Assembly (NCBI GenBank): GCA_903851305.1
Contig: CAINNX010000171.1
Location: forward strand, 17,176 to 81,175
Reading direction: 5' to 3'
Length of the DNA stretch: 64,000 bases
Origin: an uncultured Hyphomicrobiales bacterium
GTDB taxonomy: Bacteria; Pseudomonadota; Alphaproteobacteria; Rhizobiales; Beijerinckiaceae
Each line of letters begins with the position of its first letter. Positions within the stretch are counted from its first letter, which is position 1. A program made the position numbers and the translations under genes. The notes beneath the pieces were generated by a model. It was not told the DNA's origin, did not search any database, and worked only from the letters and a program-made list of their open reading frames with translations. This document shows positions 8,648 through 16,611 of the stretch, piece after piece.

Positions 8648-9559
8648 ATGGCATTGATGAGCGCATCGACCGACATGATCCGGACGGCATTTCAAGCGGG
8701 GTTAAACGTGTTTCCCAAAGCACTGCCGCGTGCTGTGCGCCATCATGGCTCGCTTGATCCCAGCCTTGGCCGCATGGGTTCACTCGAAGTGCGTCTTGCC
8801 GTCACCAAAAAAGACATACGCCGCGCACAGAAATTGCGCTACCGCGTGTTCTTTGAAGAGGGCGGCGCCATTGCAGATGCACGCTCAAGCCTATCACGCC
8901 GCGACATTTGCCCGTTTGATCGCATCTGCGATCACATGCTTGTCATCGATCATGAAGCGCGCAGCAAATTCGGGCGCAAAAAGCCGAAAGTGGTCGGCAC
9001 CTATCGACTGCTGCGCCAAGACGTCGCCGACAAGAATGGTGGCTTCTATAGTGCGCAGGAATTTGATCTGGCACCCCTGCTCGCGCGCCACACAGATACG
9101 CGCTTTCTTGAACTTGGCCGCTCTTGCGTGCTTCCCGAATATCGCTCGAAGCGCACCATTGAGCTGCTATGGCGCGGCATTGCCAGCTATATGCAGCATT
9201 ACCGCATTGGTGCGATGATTGGCTGCGCGTCCTTTGAGGGCACCAATCCGCTGGCGCTGGCACTGCCTCTGTCTTTCTTGCATCACCATGCGATGGGCGA
9301 AGGTGACTGGTCAGCCAGCGCTCTTCCGGAACGCTTTGTGTCGATGGACATGATCTCGAAAGAGGCCATTGACCTGCGCCGCGCGCTCGACGCTTTGCCG
9401 ACCCTCATCCGCGGCTATTTGCGTGTGGGTGCGAAATTTGGCGCAGGCGCTGTCGTTGACCGCCAATTTGGCACAACAGATGTGCTGGTAATTTTGCCCG
9501 TGGCAGCGATTGAAGCGAAATATCTGGACCATTTTTCGCCGACCCAACGCGCGGCATAA
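8648..9559 (+). CDS. olsB: OlsB-like ornithine N-acyltransferase (GNAT fold)
   Basis: The predicted role is transfer of a 3-hydroxyacyl group from acyl-carrier protein to the alpha-amino group of ornithine, the first step of ornithine-lipid synthesis, at the inner membrane. The 303-residue product matches OlsB along its length. Family blocks are LRYRVFFEEGGA, the ICDHMLVIDH strand, VGTYRLLRQ, FLELGRSCVLPEYRSKRTIELLWRGIA, and the FGTTDVLVILP C-terminal block. ATG 8648 follows a GGGGGTGAAG ribosome site. The partner OlsA (second acylation) is not in the window. Other hemolysin-like GNAT proteins share this domain, but the length and blocks favour OlsB. Confidence 0.85.
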   Translation: MALMSASTDMIRTAFQAGLNVFPKALPRAVRHHGSLDPSLGRMGSLEVRLAVTKKDIRRAQKLRYRVFFEEGGAIADARSSLSRRDICPFDRICDHMLVIDHEARSKFGRKKPKVVGTYRLLRQDVADKNGGFYSAQEFDLAPLLARHTDTRFLELGRSCVLPEYRSKRTIELLWRGIASYMQHYRIGAMIGCASFEGTNPLALALPLSFLHHHAMGEGDWSASALPERFVSMDMISKEAIDLRRALDALPTLIRGYLRVGAKFGAGAVVDRQFGTTDVLVILPVAAIEAKYLDHFSPTQRAA

Positions 9560-9569
9560 CGCAGCCTCA

Positions 9570-9665
9570 TCATTGCGAGGAGCGATAGCGACGAAACAAT
9601 CCATGGCGCAACACTCATTGCCACAAGCCCGGCCATGGATTGCTTCGCTACGCTTTCAATGACGG
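9570..9665. repeat. Palindromic intergenic repeat, both arms
   Basis: Arm one at 9570-9605 (TCATTGCGAGGAGCG... CAATCCATGG) and the inverted arm at 9634-9665 (CCATGGATTGCTTCGC... CAATGACGG) could form one long hairpin. The right arm overlaps the last codons and the stop of the leftward SDR gene, so the repeat forms part of a coding end. Confidence 0.85.
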
Positions 9666-10499
9666 ATCGGTTTCAAGCAATCCCTTCAGCCCCTCCCGAT
9701 AGGTCGGATACTGAAACTCAAAGCCCAATTCGCTTTTGATGCGCACATTGGAAACGCGCTTGTTCTCGCCATAGAAGGAGCGCGCCATTGGCGTCATTTC
9801 GCTGGTTGCAAAATCACGCTCAGGCGGCGGCGCGAGCCCCAGCAATTCTGCCGCGTAAGCCACGACATCCTGCGGGGGTGCGGGCTCGTCATCTGTGACA
9901 TTGTAAATGCGCCCCGGCTGCCCGCGCGCAATGCAGGCGGCGATGGCATCGGCGATATCTTCTACATGAATGCGATTGAAGACCTGCCCCGGCTTGATGA
10001 TGCGCCGCGCCGTGCCTTCGCGCAGATTGACCAGCGCGTTTCGCCCGGGCCCATAAATTCCTGACAGGCGCAAAATGTCGAGTTCCGCGCCCATGTCGGC
10101 CGCGCATTCCGCCCAATCCTGTTCGGCCGCCAAGCGCGCATGCGAGCGCTCGGCCACCGGCACACATGGCGTCTCCTCGCTCACCCATGCGCCCTGATGA
10201 TCGCCATACACACCGACCGTTGAAAGATAGATGATGCGCGTGGCGCTGCTCTCCATCATCGCTTCGTCATAAAGGTCGAGAACAGGATCGCTGTCGGCAC
10301 CCGGCGGCACCGAGACAAGCAGCACATCTGCCTGCACCAAAGCCTCGTGAGCTTCGGAAAAGAGCAGTGGCGTCACGCCCACCATCTGCGCTTTCTTGTC
10401 CACGCTGCGCGTAGTTGCAAAAATATCAGAGAAAATATCGCCATATCGCGCAACAAAGGCATGGGTGGAATAGCCGTGACCAAAGATCAACAGATTCAT
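9648..10499 (-). CDS. SDR-family NAD(P)-dependent epimerase/reductase
   Basis: An atypical or extended short-chain dehydrogenase of about 283 residues, related to YeeZ-type proteins; the substrate is unknown. The N-terminus has the dinucleotide-binding segment LLIFGHGYSTHAFV, a divergent GxGxxx motif. A YLSTVGVYGDHQGAWVSEETP block carries the conserved Ser/Tyr region, and RLSGIYGPGRNALVNLREGTA and RIHVEDIADAI follow as in extended SDRs. The start at 10499 overlaps the queG stop as ATGA, suggesting translational coupling. The final residues (PSLKA and stop) are encoded by an inserted palindromic repeat. Confidence 0.85.
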   Translation of the reverse strand: MNLLIFGHGYSTHAFVARYGDIFSDIFATTRSVDKKAQMVGVTPLLFSEAHEALVQADVLLVSVPPGADSDPVLDLYDEAMMESSATRIIYLSTVGVYGDHQGAWVSEETPCVPVAERSHARLAAEQDWAECAADMGAELDILRLSGIYGPGRNALVNLREGTARRIIKPGQVFNRIHVEDIADAIAACIARGQPGRIYNVTDDEPAPPQDVVAYAAELLGLAPPPERDFATSEMTPMARSFYGENKRVSNVRIKSELGFEFQYPTYREGLKGLLETDPSLKA

Positions 10500-11632
10500 A
10501 AGCTCACTCCCAGCGCGCGCCATTCGGCCAGCACGCTATCATCTGTTTCGTCTTGATACGCGCGCGCAAGGGCGGCGATCTCGCCAGACGAAAAAAGCTG
10601 CCCCACAGCCCAGACCGCCATGGCGCGCACTTGGCTGTCGGGAAAGCGCAAATTGTCAATCACATGTGGGCGCATATGCGTGTCACCCGAATTGCCCATT
10701 GCAATCATCAGATTGCGCCGGAAGCGCGCAAGCCCGATGCGCTTGATTGGCGACCCTGAAAAATGTGCCCGGAAGGATGCGTCATCAAGGCTTGCCAACG
10801 CATCGAGACCGGGGGCGCGCAAATCGTCGCGCGCCTGCAATTTTGCTTCGCGTGCGACTTGCGCAAATTTGTTCCACGGGCACGCTGCCAGACAATCATC
10901 GCAGCCATAAATGCGATTGCCCATGCTCTTGCGAAACTCAGTCGCAATCGGCCCGTGATGCTCAATCGTCAGATAAGAAATGCAGCGCCGCGCATCGAGT
11001 TGATAGGGGGCGGGAAAGGCTTGTGTCGGGCACGCCTCCATACAAGCCGTGCAGGATCCGCAATGGTCGATCTCCGGCTCATCAGCGGGCAGATCAATAT
11101 TGAGAAAGATCGACCCCAGAAACAGCCATGATCCAAATTCGCGCGAGACAAGATTGGTGTGCTTGCCCTGCCAGCCAAGACCTGCGGCTGCGGCCAGCGG
11201 CTTTTCCATCACGGGTGCCGTATCGACGAACACTTTCATCTCAAGTGCCGGCTCTTTTTTCGCTTCGCCCGCAATCCAGGAGGCCAGCATTTTCAGGCGG
11301 CCTTTGACAAGATCATGATAATCGCGATGGCGCGCATAGACAGAGATCGCGCCTTTGGAATTTTGCGCCAGCACATCGCGCGGATCAGAATCGGGCCCGT
11401 AATTCATGCCCAGCATAACAATTGAGCGCACATCCGACCACAACACGCGCGGGTCCGCTCGTCGCTCGGCTGTCTCGCGCATCCAATTCATATCGCCATG
11501 CGCACCAGCTTCAAGCCATTCGCTCAGACGATGCGGGGCTTCAGGAATCGCATCAGGCCTGACGATGCGCAGCGCATCGAAGCCAAGGTCTTGTGCGCGT
11601 GCGCGCAGACGGGTGAGGAACGCGGCGTTCAG
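10496..11632 (-). CDS. queG: Epoxyqueuosine reductase QueG
   Basis: This cobalamin-dependent iron-sulfur enzyme reduces epoxyqueuosine to queuosine in tRNA. Family blocks include MNWM, GKHTNLVSREFGSWLFLG, and the two 4Fe-4S motifs CGSCTACMEACPTQAF and CDDCLAACPWN. A HEAT-like C-terminus (RAMAVWAVGQL) follows. The start is a problem: homology begins at NAAFLTRLRARAQDLGFDAL, and in frame there is no ATG, GTG or TTG between there and the internal GDMNWM. The coordinates use CTG 11632-11630, which overlaps the GST stop as CTGA and gives 378 residues. The alternatives are TTG 11731 or ATG 11758, both inside the GST gene without homology. Its stop overlaps the SDR start. Confidence 0.88.
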   Translation of the reverse strand: MNAAFLTRLRARAQDLGFDALRIVRPDAIPEAPHRLSEWLEAGAHGDMNWMRETAERRADPRVLWSDVRSIVMLGMNYGPDSDPRDVLAQNSKGAISVYARHRDYHDLVKGRLKMLASWIAGEAKKEPALEMKVFVDTAPVMEKPLAAAAGLGWQGKHTNLVSREFGSWLFLGSIFLNIDLPADEPEIDHCGSCTACMEACPTQAFPAPYQLDARRCISYLTIEHHGPIATEFRKSMGNRIYGCDDCLAACPWNKFAQVAREAKLQARDDLRAPGLDALASLDDASFRAHFSGSPIKRIGLARFRRNLMIAMGNSGDTHMRPHVIDNLRFPDSQVRAMAVWAVGQLFSSGEIAALARAYQDETDDSVLAEWRALGVSL

Positions 11633-12324
11633 AAATCGAGGTCCGCATATTCCGGGGAGGGCGTGATCCCCGGCAGACGATCGCTCAAAATCGCGCGGAA
11701 CGACGGGCGAGACTTCACCCGCGCATACCAATGTTTTGCTGCTTCGTCCTCGCCCCATGGCACATCGCCCAGGAAATCCACGCTCGACAGATGCGCGGCA
11801 GCTGCCAGATCAGCATAGGTCATGGTGTCACCCGCCAGCCAATTGCGTGACTGCACCAACCAGCCGATGTAGCGCAGATGATAGCGGATATTCTGGCGCG
11901 CAGCACGCACCAACTCCATATCGGGTGCACCACCACCCTGATCCGAGCGCATCTGGCGTTTGAAGACTTTTTCCTGAAGCAGCCATTGCGTAACTTCGGC
12001 AAAAAATTTGGAATTGAACCATTCGAGCAGGCGGCGCACTTCAACGCGCCCAGCCGGATCTTCGGGCATGAGGCGGCGTGCACCCAACGCCAGCCCGCGC
12101 GTCTCATCCAGATATTCGGCAATCACATTAGCGCCAACAATGGCCGAGACCATCTGGCCATCGGTCAGAACAGGCGTGGTATTGGCGGGGTTGAGCATCA
12201 GAAATTCTTGGCGGCGCTCAAAAATGCGCTCCTCGATCATCTCTGGTTCCATGCCGTATTCGGCCATCACAATGCGGATGAAACGCGAATGCGGACAGAA
12301 CGGATGATAATAAAGCTGCGCCAT
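11629..12324 (-). CDS. Glutathione S-transferase family protein
   Basis: A two-domain cytosolic GST of 231 residues. The thioredoxin-like N-domain has LYYHPFCPHSRFIRIVMAEYG, where the CPHS position corresponds to the catalytic Ser/Cys site, and the cis-proline loop NPANTTPVLTDGQ followed by EYLDE. The helical C-domain contains WLAGDTMTYADLAAAAHLSSVDFLG, the N-capping and hydrophobic-staple region of GSTs. Start 12324 is chosen because MAQLYYHPF matches the family beginning; an upstream in-frame ATG at 12387 adds 21 unrelated residues. It is the first gene of a leftward GST-queG-SDR unit. The substrate is unknown. Confidence 0.88.
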   Translation of the reverse strand: MAQLYYHPFCPHSRFIRIVMAEYGMEPEMIEERIFERRQEFLMLNPANTTPVLTDGQMVSAIVGANVIAEYLDETRGLALGARRLMPEDPAGRVEVRRLLEWFNSKFFAEVTQWLLQEKVFKRQMRSDQGGGAPDMELVRAARQNIRYHLRYIGWLVQSRNWLAGDTMTYADLAAAAHLSSVDFLGDVPWGEDEAAKHWYARVKSRPSFRAILSDRLPGITPSPEYADLDF

Positions 12325-12485
12325 AACGCCCCACACGAACATCGAACAAACCTTGCGCGCATTGCCAAGGTGGATGGAATTGTGCACTCCCTATAGAACC
12401 GGAGTGCATGGCTCACAACCCGAATCGCATGCAGCGCGCGCATGAGCCGCATGTGTTCCACGCTGTGCTGGTTAAGGAGAAGTTA

Positions 12486-13289
12486 ATGTCGCTGATCGAC
12501 GCGCTTAAAGCACTGCTGCTGGGCGGCATTGAAGGCCTCACGGAATTTCTTCCCGTTTCGTCAACGGGCCACCTGCTGCTGGTCGGGCATTTTCTGGGCT
12601 TTGAGTCCAAGGGAAAGTCGTTTGAAGTGTTGGTGCAGCTCGGCGCCATCCTCGCCATTCTCTATGCCTATGCGCATAAGATCGTCGCAATCCTGCGAGG
12701 ATTGAAAGATGATCCAAAAGCACGCCGCTTTGTGATTGCCGTGCTGCTGGCCTTTCTGCCTGCCGCCGTGATCGGTGCTGGCGCTCATTCTATGATCAAA
12801 GGCGTGCTGTTCAATCCGTTCATTGTCTGCGTCATGCTGATTGCGGGCGGGCTTGTGCTTCTGGCTGTGGATGATCTGACACCCAGTCCCACCTTTGATG
12901 ATGCGATGGACATGCCACTGAAGACGGCTTTGCTTGTCGGCTTGTTTCAATGTCTGGCGATGATCCCCGGCGTGTCGCGCTCAGGCGCGACCATTGTGTC
13001 GGCCATGTTCTTGGGTGCGTCCAAACGCGCGGCGGCAGAATTCTCGTTCTTTCTGGCCATGCCCACCATGGCTGGGGCCTTCGCCTATGATCTGTTTAAA
13101 AATTACAAGCTGCTCGAGCTCAACGACACGCTTCTGATCGTCATCGGCTTTATCGCTGCTTTTATTTCGGGCCTGTTTGTTGTGCGCGGATTTTTGAACT
13201 TTATTTCGCGCCACGGATTTGCACTCTTTGCGTGGTGGCGGATTGTGGTGGGCTCTGCCGGATTGATCGCACTCTTCGCACTGAAATAA
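12486..13289 (+). CDS. uppP: Undecaprenyl-diphosphatase UppP/BacA
   Basis: An integral inner-membrane phosphatase that recycles undecaprenyl diphosphate to the monophosphate for cell-wall synthesis; overexpression of the family gives bacitracin resistance. The 267-residue length is normal. The two catalytic segments are clear: [17 protein letters not shown] near residues 16-32 and [17 protein letters not shown] in the middle. Multiple hydrophobic helices run to the C-terminus. The ATG at 12486 has AAGGAGAAG just upstream and matches the family N-terminus [17 protein letters not shown]; the upstream ATG at 12408 is rejected. Confidence 0.95.
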   Translation: MSLIDALKALLLGGIEGLTEFLPVSSTGHLLLVGHFLGFESKGKSFEVLVQLGAILAILYAYAHKIVAILRGLKDDPKARRFVIAVLLAFLPAAVIGAGAHSMIKGVLFNPFIVCVMLIAGGLVLLAVDDLTPSPTFDDAMDMPLKTALLVGLFQCLAMIPGVSRSGATIVSAMFLGASKRAAAEFSFFLAMPTMAGAFAYDLFKNYKLLELNDTLLIVIGFIAAFISGLFVVRGFLNFISRHGFALFAWWRIVVGSAGLIALFALK

Positions 13290-13292
13290 ATT

Positions 13293-13532
13293 TCAGGCTG
13301 CGTTGCGCACGCGGCAACCAAGCCATTCAGCGATGTGACACAGATCGGCCAGTGTCATATCCTCCTGCGCAACAAAGCGGCAAACAGGATCGCGCAGAGC
13401 AAATGGAAAAGCGGAAGCTTGTCGATCAGCGCCCGTGACGACAGCATGAATGGCATCATGGCGGCGCAACATGGCACTGACCATGTCGCGCTCGTCAAAA
13501 GTCCAATCCTCTAGGTCAGCTGGTCCGAGCAT
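13293..13532 (-). CDS. Small hypothetical protein, 79 aa
   Basis: I do not recognise this protein. It has a balanced composition with a plausible folded pattern (DLEDWTFDERDMVSAMLRRHDAIHAVV, then DMTLADLCHIAEWLGCRVRN). No membrane segment or signal peptide is seen, and no clear ribosome site precedes the ATG. It fills the gap between uppP and nth, on the same strand as nth, and ends four bases past the uppP stop. The opposite-strand frame here is less protein-like. Confidence 0.5.
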   Translation of the reverse strand: MLGPADLEDWTFDERDMVSAMLRRHDAIHAVVTGADRQASAFPFALRDPVCRFVAQEDMTLADLCHIAEWLGCRVRNAA

Positions 13533-13573
13533 GTGGAAAAGCTAGCACGGGCGACACTGCCCGGCAAAAAGGC

Positions 13574-14362
13574 TCACAATATTTTGTCGCTAGATGTGCA
13601 AATGTCTGAAATCAGACAGCGTTCACATTCAGGGCGGCGCGCCTTGCAAATATAGCGGCCATGCAGAATCAGCCAATGATGGGCATGGCGCTTGAATTCA
13701 GCGGGAATGATTTTCTCCAAGCCCAGCTCTATGGCGAGCGGTGTTTTGCCGATCGCCATCGGAATGCGGTTTGAGACTCGGAAGAGATGCGTGTCCACTG
13801 CAATGGTTGGCTCGCCAAAGGCCATATTCATCACAACATTAGCCGTCTTGCGGCCGACACCTGGCAAGGTTTGCAATATGTCGCGCGAGCGCGGGACTTC
13901 GCTGTTGTAATTTTCAATCAGCTGTTGCGACAGCAAAAATACATTTTTGGCTTTGGTGCGAAACAGGCCGATGCTTTTGACATAATCACGGATACGCTCT
14001 TCACCCAGTGCCACCATTTTTTCCGGCGTGTCCGCAATGGCAAACAACGCGCGCGTGGCTTTGTTGACGCCAACGTCCGTGGCTTGCGCTGACAAGACAA
14101 CAGCCACCAGCAGCGTAAACGGATTGACATAGTCCAGCTCGCCCTTGGGCTCGGGATTGGACTTCTGAAAACGGGCAAAAATCTCATGCACAGCCTCAGG
14201 GCCAACGGGGCGGCGGCCTTTGGGCTTCTTGGTTGAAGGCTTGGCTGCAGGCTTGGCTGCAGGCTTGGCGACAGCCACCTTGGCGCGCGCGGCTTTGCGC
14301 GGCGGCGCCTTTTTGGTGGCGCTTTTCTTTTTAATGGGGACTGGGCTCTTTTTTACGGGCAT
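13574..14362 (-). CDS. nth: Endonuclease III with basic N-terminal tail
   Basis: This DNA glycosylase/AP lyase removes oxidised pyrimidines in base-excision repair. The helix-hairpin-helix LPGVGRKTANVV carries the catalytic Lys172, and VDTHLFR carries the catalytic Asp190. The 4Fe-4S cluster ligands fit C-X6-C-X2-C-X5-C at residues 239, 246, 249 and 255. The first 50 residues are a Lys/Ala/Pro-rich, presumably disordered, DNA-binding extension that short Nth proteins lack; it contains the repeated units AKPAAKPAAKP. The total is 262 residues against about 210 in E. coli. Confidence 0.96.
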   Translation of the reverse strand: MPVKKSPVPIKKKSATKKAPPRKAARAKVAVAKPAAKPAAKPSTKKPKGRRPVGPEAVHEIFARFQKSNPEPKGELDYVNPFTLLVAVVLSAQATDVGVNKATRALFAIADTPEKMVALGEERIRDYVKSIGLFRTKAKNVFLLSQQLIENYNSEVPRSRDILQTLPGVGRKTANVVMNMAFGEPTIAVDTHLFRVSNRIPMAIGKTPLAIELGLEKIIPAEFKRHAHHWLILHGRYICKARRPECERCLISDICTSSDKIL

Positions 14363-14428
14363 GAGCGCGTTATAATAGCAAACAGACAGAGACAGAAGCC
14401 GCGCAACCCGAACCGCGAGGCCTTTTCA

Positions 14429-14932
14429 GTGGACCAGATCGCACCCGTCGACCAAACGCTCTTCTCGGCGCGGCTCACCCCGCATCGATCGCTGACGCAA
14501 TCCAACTTCCGCCTGCTCTTGATGATCTTTTGTGCTGCCGCTTTGGTGACTGCCCTGCCCTTTATCTTTCTGGGAGCTTGGCCTGTCATGGGCTTTATGG
14601 GTCTGGATGTGGCGCTGTTCTATCTGGCCTTCCGCGCCAATTTCCGTGATGCTCACGCTTATGAAGATGTGAGTGTCACCGCGCTAGATTTGCATCTGGC
14701 CAAAGTGTCGCCAAAGGGCGCGCGGGCAGATTATCATTTCAATCCGCTTTGGGTGCGCCTCGAAAAGGAAGAGGACGACGAATTCGGTTTGCAAAAACTG
14801 GCTGTCGTCTCGCGCGGAGCCAGTATTGAAGTTGCCAATTACCTTGATCCGGATCGCAAGGCCGCCTTTGCGCGGGAGCTGTCAGGTGCCTTGGCCGAAG
14901 CGCGGCGCGGACAGCGCTATGATTATGAGTGA
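14429..14932 (+). CDS. DUF2244 family membrane protein
   Basis: A 167-residue protein of unknown function matching the DUF2244 pattern. A short cytoplasmic start (LFSARLTPHRSLTQSNFRLLL) is followed by two close hydrophobic helices around residues 28-70 with a WPVMGFMGLDV link, then a soluble domain containing WVRLEKEEDDEFG and SRGASIEVANYLDPDRKAAFARELSGAL. The GTG start has GAGG nine bases upstream. Its stop lies inside the start region of the following alkyltransferase gene (14 bases of overlap), so the two are probably co-transcribed and coupled. Confidence 0.85.
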   Translation: MDQIAPVDQTLFSARLTPHRSLTQSNFRLLLMIFCAAALVTALPFIFLGAWPVMGFMGLDVALFYLAFRANFRDAHAYEDVSVTALDLHLAKVSPKGARADYHFNPLWVRLEKEEDDEFGLQKLAVVSRGASIEVANYLDPDRKAAFARELSGALAEARRGQRYDYE

Positions 14933-15470
14933 GCGCGCCACACCCCGCCACATGTCGCGCGAGGCCTTCGCAGCCTCCGGCCTTTCCTTCACCTATGCTT
15001 TTCACAATACCCCCTTGGGCGATGTGATTGCGCTAGTCTGTGATGGCGCCTTGGCGGGATTGGGCTTTGCCCCAGACCACTCCAGTGCGCTGGCTGATAT
15101 GCAGAGGCGCTGGCCAAAGGCCAACATGGTGCATGAGCCAAATGCGGGAGCAAATTTCGTCATGGATGTCTTTGGCAAAGGCTCGCCAGCGACTGTCCCC
15201 CTGCTGCTGATCGGCGGCGAGCTGGATCGCGCTGTCTGGGCAGGACTGCTCATGCTTGGGGCTGGCGAGACCATCACCTATGGCGCTCTTGCCGCCCGCC
15301 TTGGCCGCCCGAAGGCAGCTCGTGCCATTGGCGCGGCCGTTGGGCGCAACCCTATTTGCGTGGCCGTGCCCTGCCAACGCGTGAATGGCAAAGACGGGTC
15401 GCCCACCGGCTATCATTGGGGCTTGGCCACCAAGCAAGCCTTGCTCGATTGGGAAATTAAACATTTATAA
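14919..15470 (+). CDS. ogt: Ogt-like DNA alkyltransferase with PCQRV motif
   Basis: By homology this is an O6-methylguanine-DNA methyltransferase, a one-shot repair protein that accepts the alkyl group on a cysteine. The C-terminal DNA-binding domain is well preserved: the Tyr (Y121), the arginine finger in RAIGAAVGRNP (R135) and Asn144. The acceptor motif reads VPCQRVNG, with Cys152 present but the usual His replaced by Gln153 (bases 15375-15377). The N-terminal ribonuclease-H-like domain is present. The start is ATG 14919 or ATG 14925, both overlapping the DUF2244 gene. Activity is therefore uncertain; it is not an ATL protein, since those have Trp instead of Cys. Confidence 0.88.
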   Translation: MIMSERATPRHMSREAFAASGLSFTYAFHNTPLGDVIALVCDGALAGLGFAPDHSSALADMQRRWPKANMVHEPNAGANFVMDVFGKGSPATVPLLLIGGELDRAVWAGLLMLGAGETITYGALAARLGRPKAARAIGAAVGRNPICVAVPCQRVNGKDGSPTGYHWGLATKQALLDWEIKHL

Positions 15471-15509
15471 TTTGTAGAATAATTATATTCACATCTCAAA
15501 AAAGGCTGT

Positions 15510-15538
15510 TTGACAAAAAGAACGAACCGTCCTAGATA
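15510..15538 (+). promoter_or_regulatory. Sigma-70 type promoter of the ssu-like operon
   Basis: TTGACA at 15510-15515 and TAGATA at 15533-15538 are separated by 17 bases, close to ideal. A hairpin CAGCCC/GGGCTG (15546-15551 with 15563-15568) sits in the leader just before the AAGGAG ribosome site of the next gene. Confidence 0.7.
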
Positions 15539-15588
15539 AGGAACACAGCCCGCATGCAAGCAGGGCTGCTTGGTGCAAGGAGCCTCTC

Positions 15589-16551
15589 ATGTTTGCGTTC
15601 ACCCGCCGCGCGGCTTTGGCCGCTACTTTGTCGCTGGCCGTCTCCGCCCCCGCTCTCGCGCAGGTTTCCGAAATCCGCGTTGATTATGCGACCTACAATC
15701 CGCTTTCCCTGGTGATCAAGGACCAGAAGCTTCTCGAAAAGGAATTCGAGAAGGACAAGATCGGCGTGCGCTGGGTGTTTTCGGCTGGCTCCAACAAGGC
15801 GCTGGAATTTCTGAATGCCGGCTCGCTCGACATCGGCTCGACGGCTGGTGCGGCCGCTCTGATCGCCCGCATCAATGACAATCCGGTCAAGGCGGTCGGC
15901 ATTTTCTCGCGCCCCGAATGGACCGCGCTGGTCACCGGCAAGGATTCCAAGATCACGAAGCTCGAAGAGCTGAAGGGCCTGAAAATCGCTGTGACCCGCG
16001 GCACGGATCCGCACATCTTCCTCGTGCGGGCACTGGATAAGGCTGGCCTCACCGAGAAAGACGTGAAGCTGGTCCTCCTGCAGCATGCCGATGGCAAGAC
16101 CGCGCTGGTGCGTGGCGATGTCGATGCCTGGGCTGGTCTCGACCCGCTGATGGCGCAGGCCGAAGTGGAAGAAGGCGCCAAGCTGCTCTACCGCAAGGCC
16201 GAGGACAACACCTGGGGCGTGCTCAATACCCGCGACGACTTTTTGGCCAAGAACCCCGAGCTCGTGAAGCGCGTGCTCAAGGTCTATGAAGAAGCCCGCA
16301 TCTGGGCGCGCGCCAATCCGGACGCTCTGAAAAAGGCGCTCGTGGCTGAAACCAAGCTGCCCGACGCCGTCATCCAGCGCCAGCTTGAGCGCACCGACCT
16401 GACCAATGCCTCGATCACCCCGGCCACGACCGAAACCATCCTGCAGGCAGGTCTGGCTTTGCAGAAGGCGGGCGTGCTGAAGCCTGAGACCGATGTGAAG
16501 GCTGCTGTCGGCAGCCTGATCGATACCCGCTTTGCGGTGTCGGCCAAGTAA
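15589..16551 (+). CDS. ssuA: ABC transporter substrate-binding protein, SsuA/TauA type
   Basis: A periplasmic binding protein of 320 residues for an importer of the aliphatic-sulfonate/taurine/nitrate group. The signal peptide RRAALAATLSLAVSAPALA ends around residue 24. Family blocks are VDYATYNPLSLVIKDQKLLEKEF, FLNAGSLDIGSTAGAAALIAR, and LEELKGLKIAVTRGTDPHIFLVRALDKAGL. The family transports sulfonates, taurine or nitrate; the sequence alone does not fix the ligand, and no desulfonating monooxygenase is adjacent. It is the first gene of the operon and has its own promoter. A hairpin before the permease gene may raise expression of this protein relative to the rest. Confidence 0.85.
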   Translation: MFAFTRRAALAATLSLAVSAPALAQVSEIRVDYATYNPLSLVIKDQKLLEKEFEKDKIGVRWVFSAGSNKALEFLNAGSLDIGSTAGAAALIARINDNPVKAVGIFSRPEWTALVTGKDSKITKLEELKGLKIAVTRGTDPHIFLVRALDKAGLTEKDVKLVLLQHADGKTALVRGDVDAWAGLDPLMAQAEVEEGAKLLYRKAEDNTWGVLNTRDDFLAKNPELVKRVLKVYEEARIWARANPDALKKALVAETKLPDAVIQRQLERTDLTNASITPATTETILQAGLALQKAGVLKPETDVKAAVGSLIDTRFAVSAK

Positions 16552-16561
16552 GGCTAGAAGG

Positions 16562-16600
16562 CGGGCTCCGGCGGCGAGACTCTCCCGCCGGACCCGTTTT
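16562..16600 (+). terminator. Attenuating hairpin between ssuA and ssuC
   Basis: CGGG-C-TCCGGCGG pairs with CCGCCGGA-C-CCG across a ten-base loop (arms 16562-16574 and 16585-16596) and is followed by TTTT. It is probably a partial terminator or 3'-end stabiliser that sets binding protein above permease. Confidence 0.6.
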
Positions 16601-16611
16601 CTGGAGCTGAT

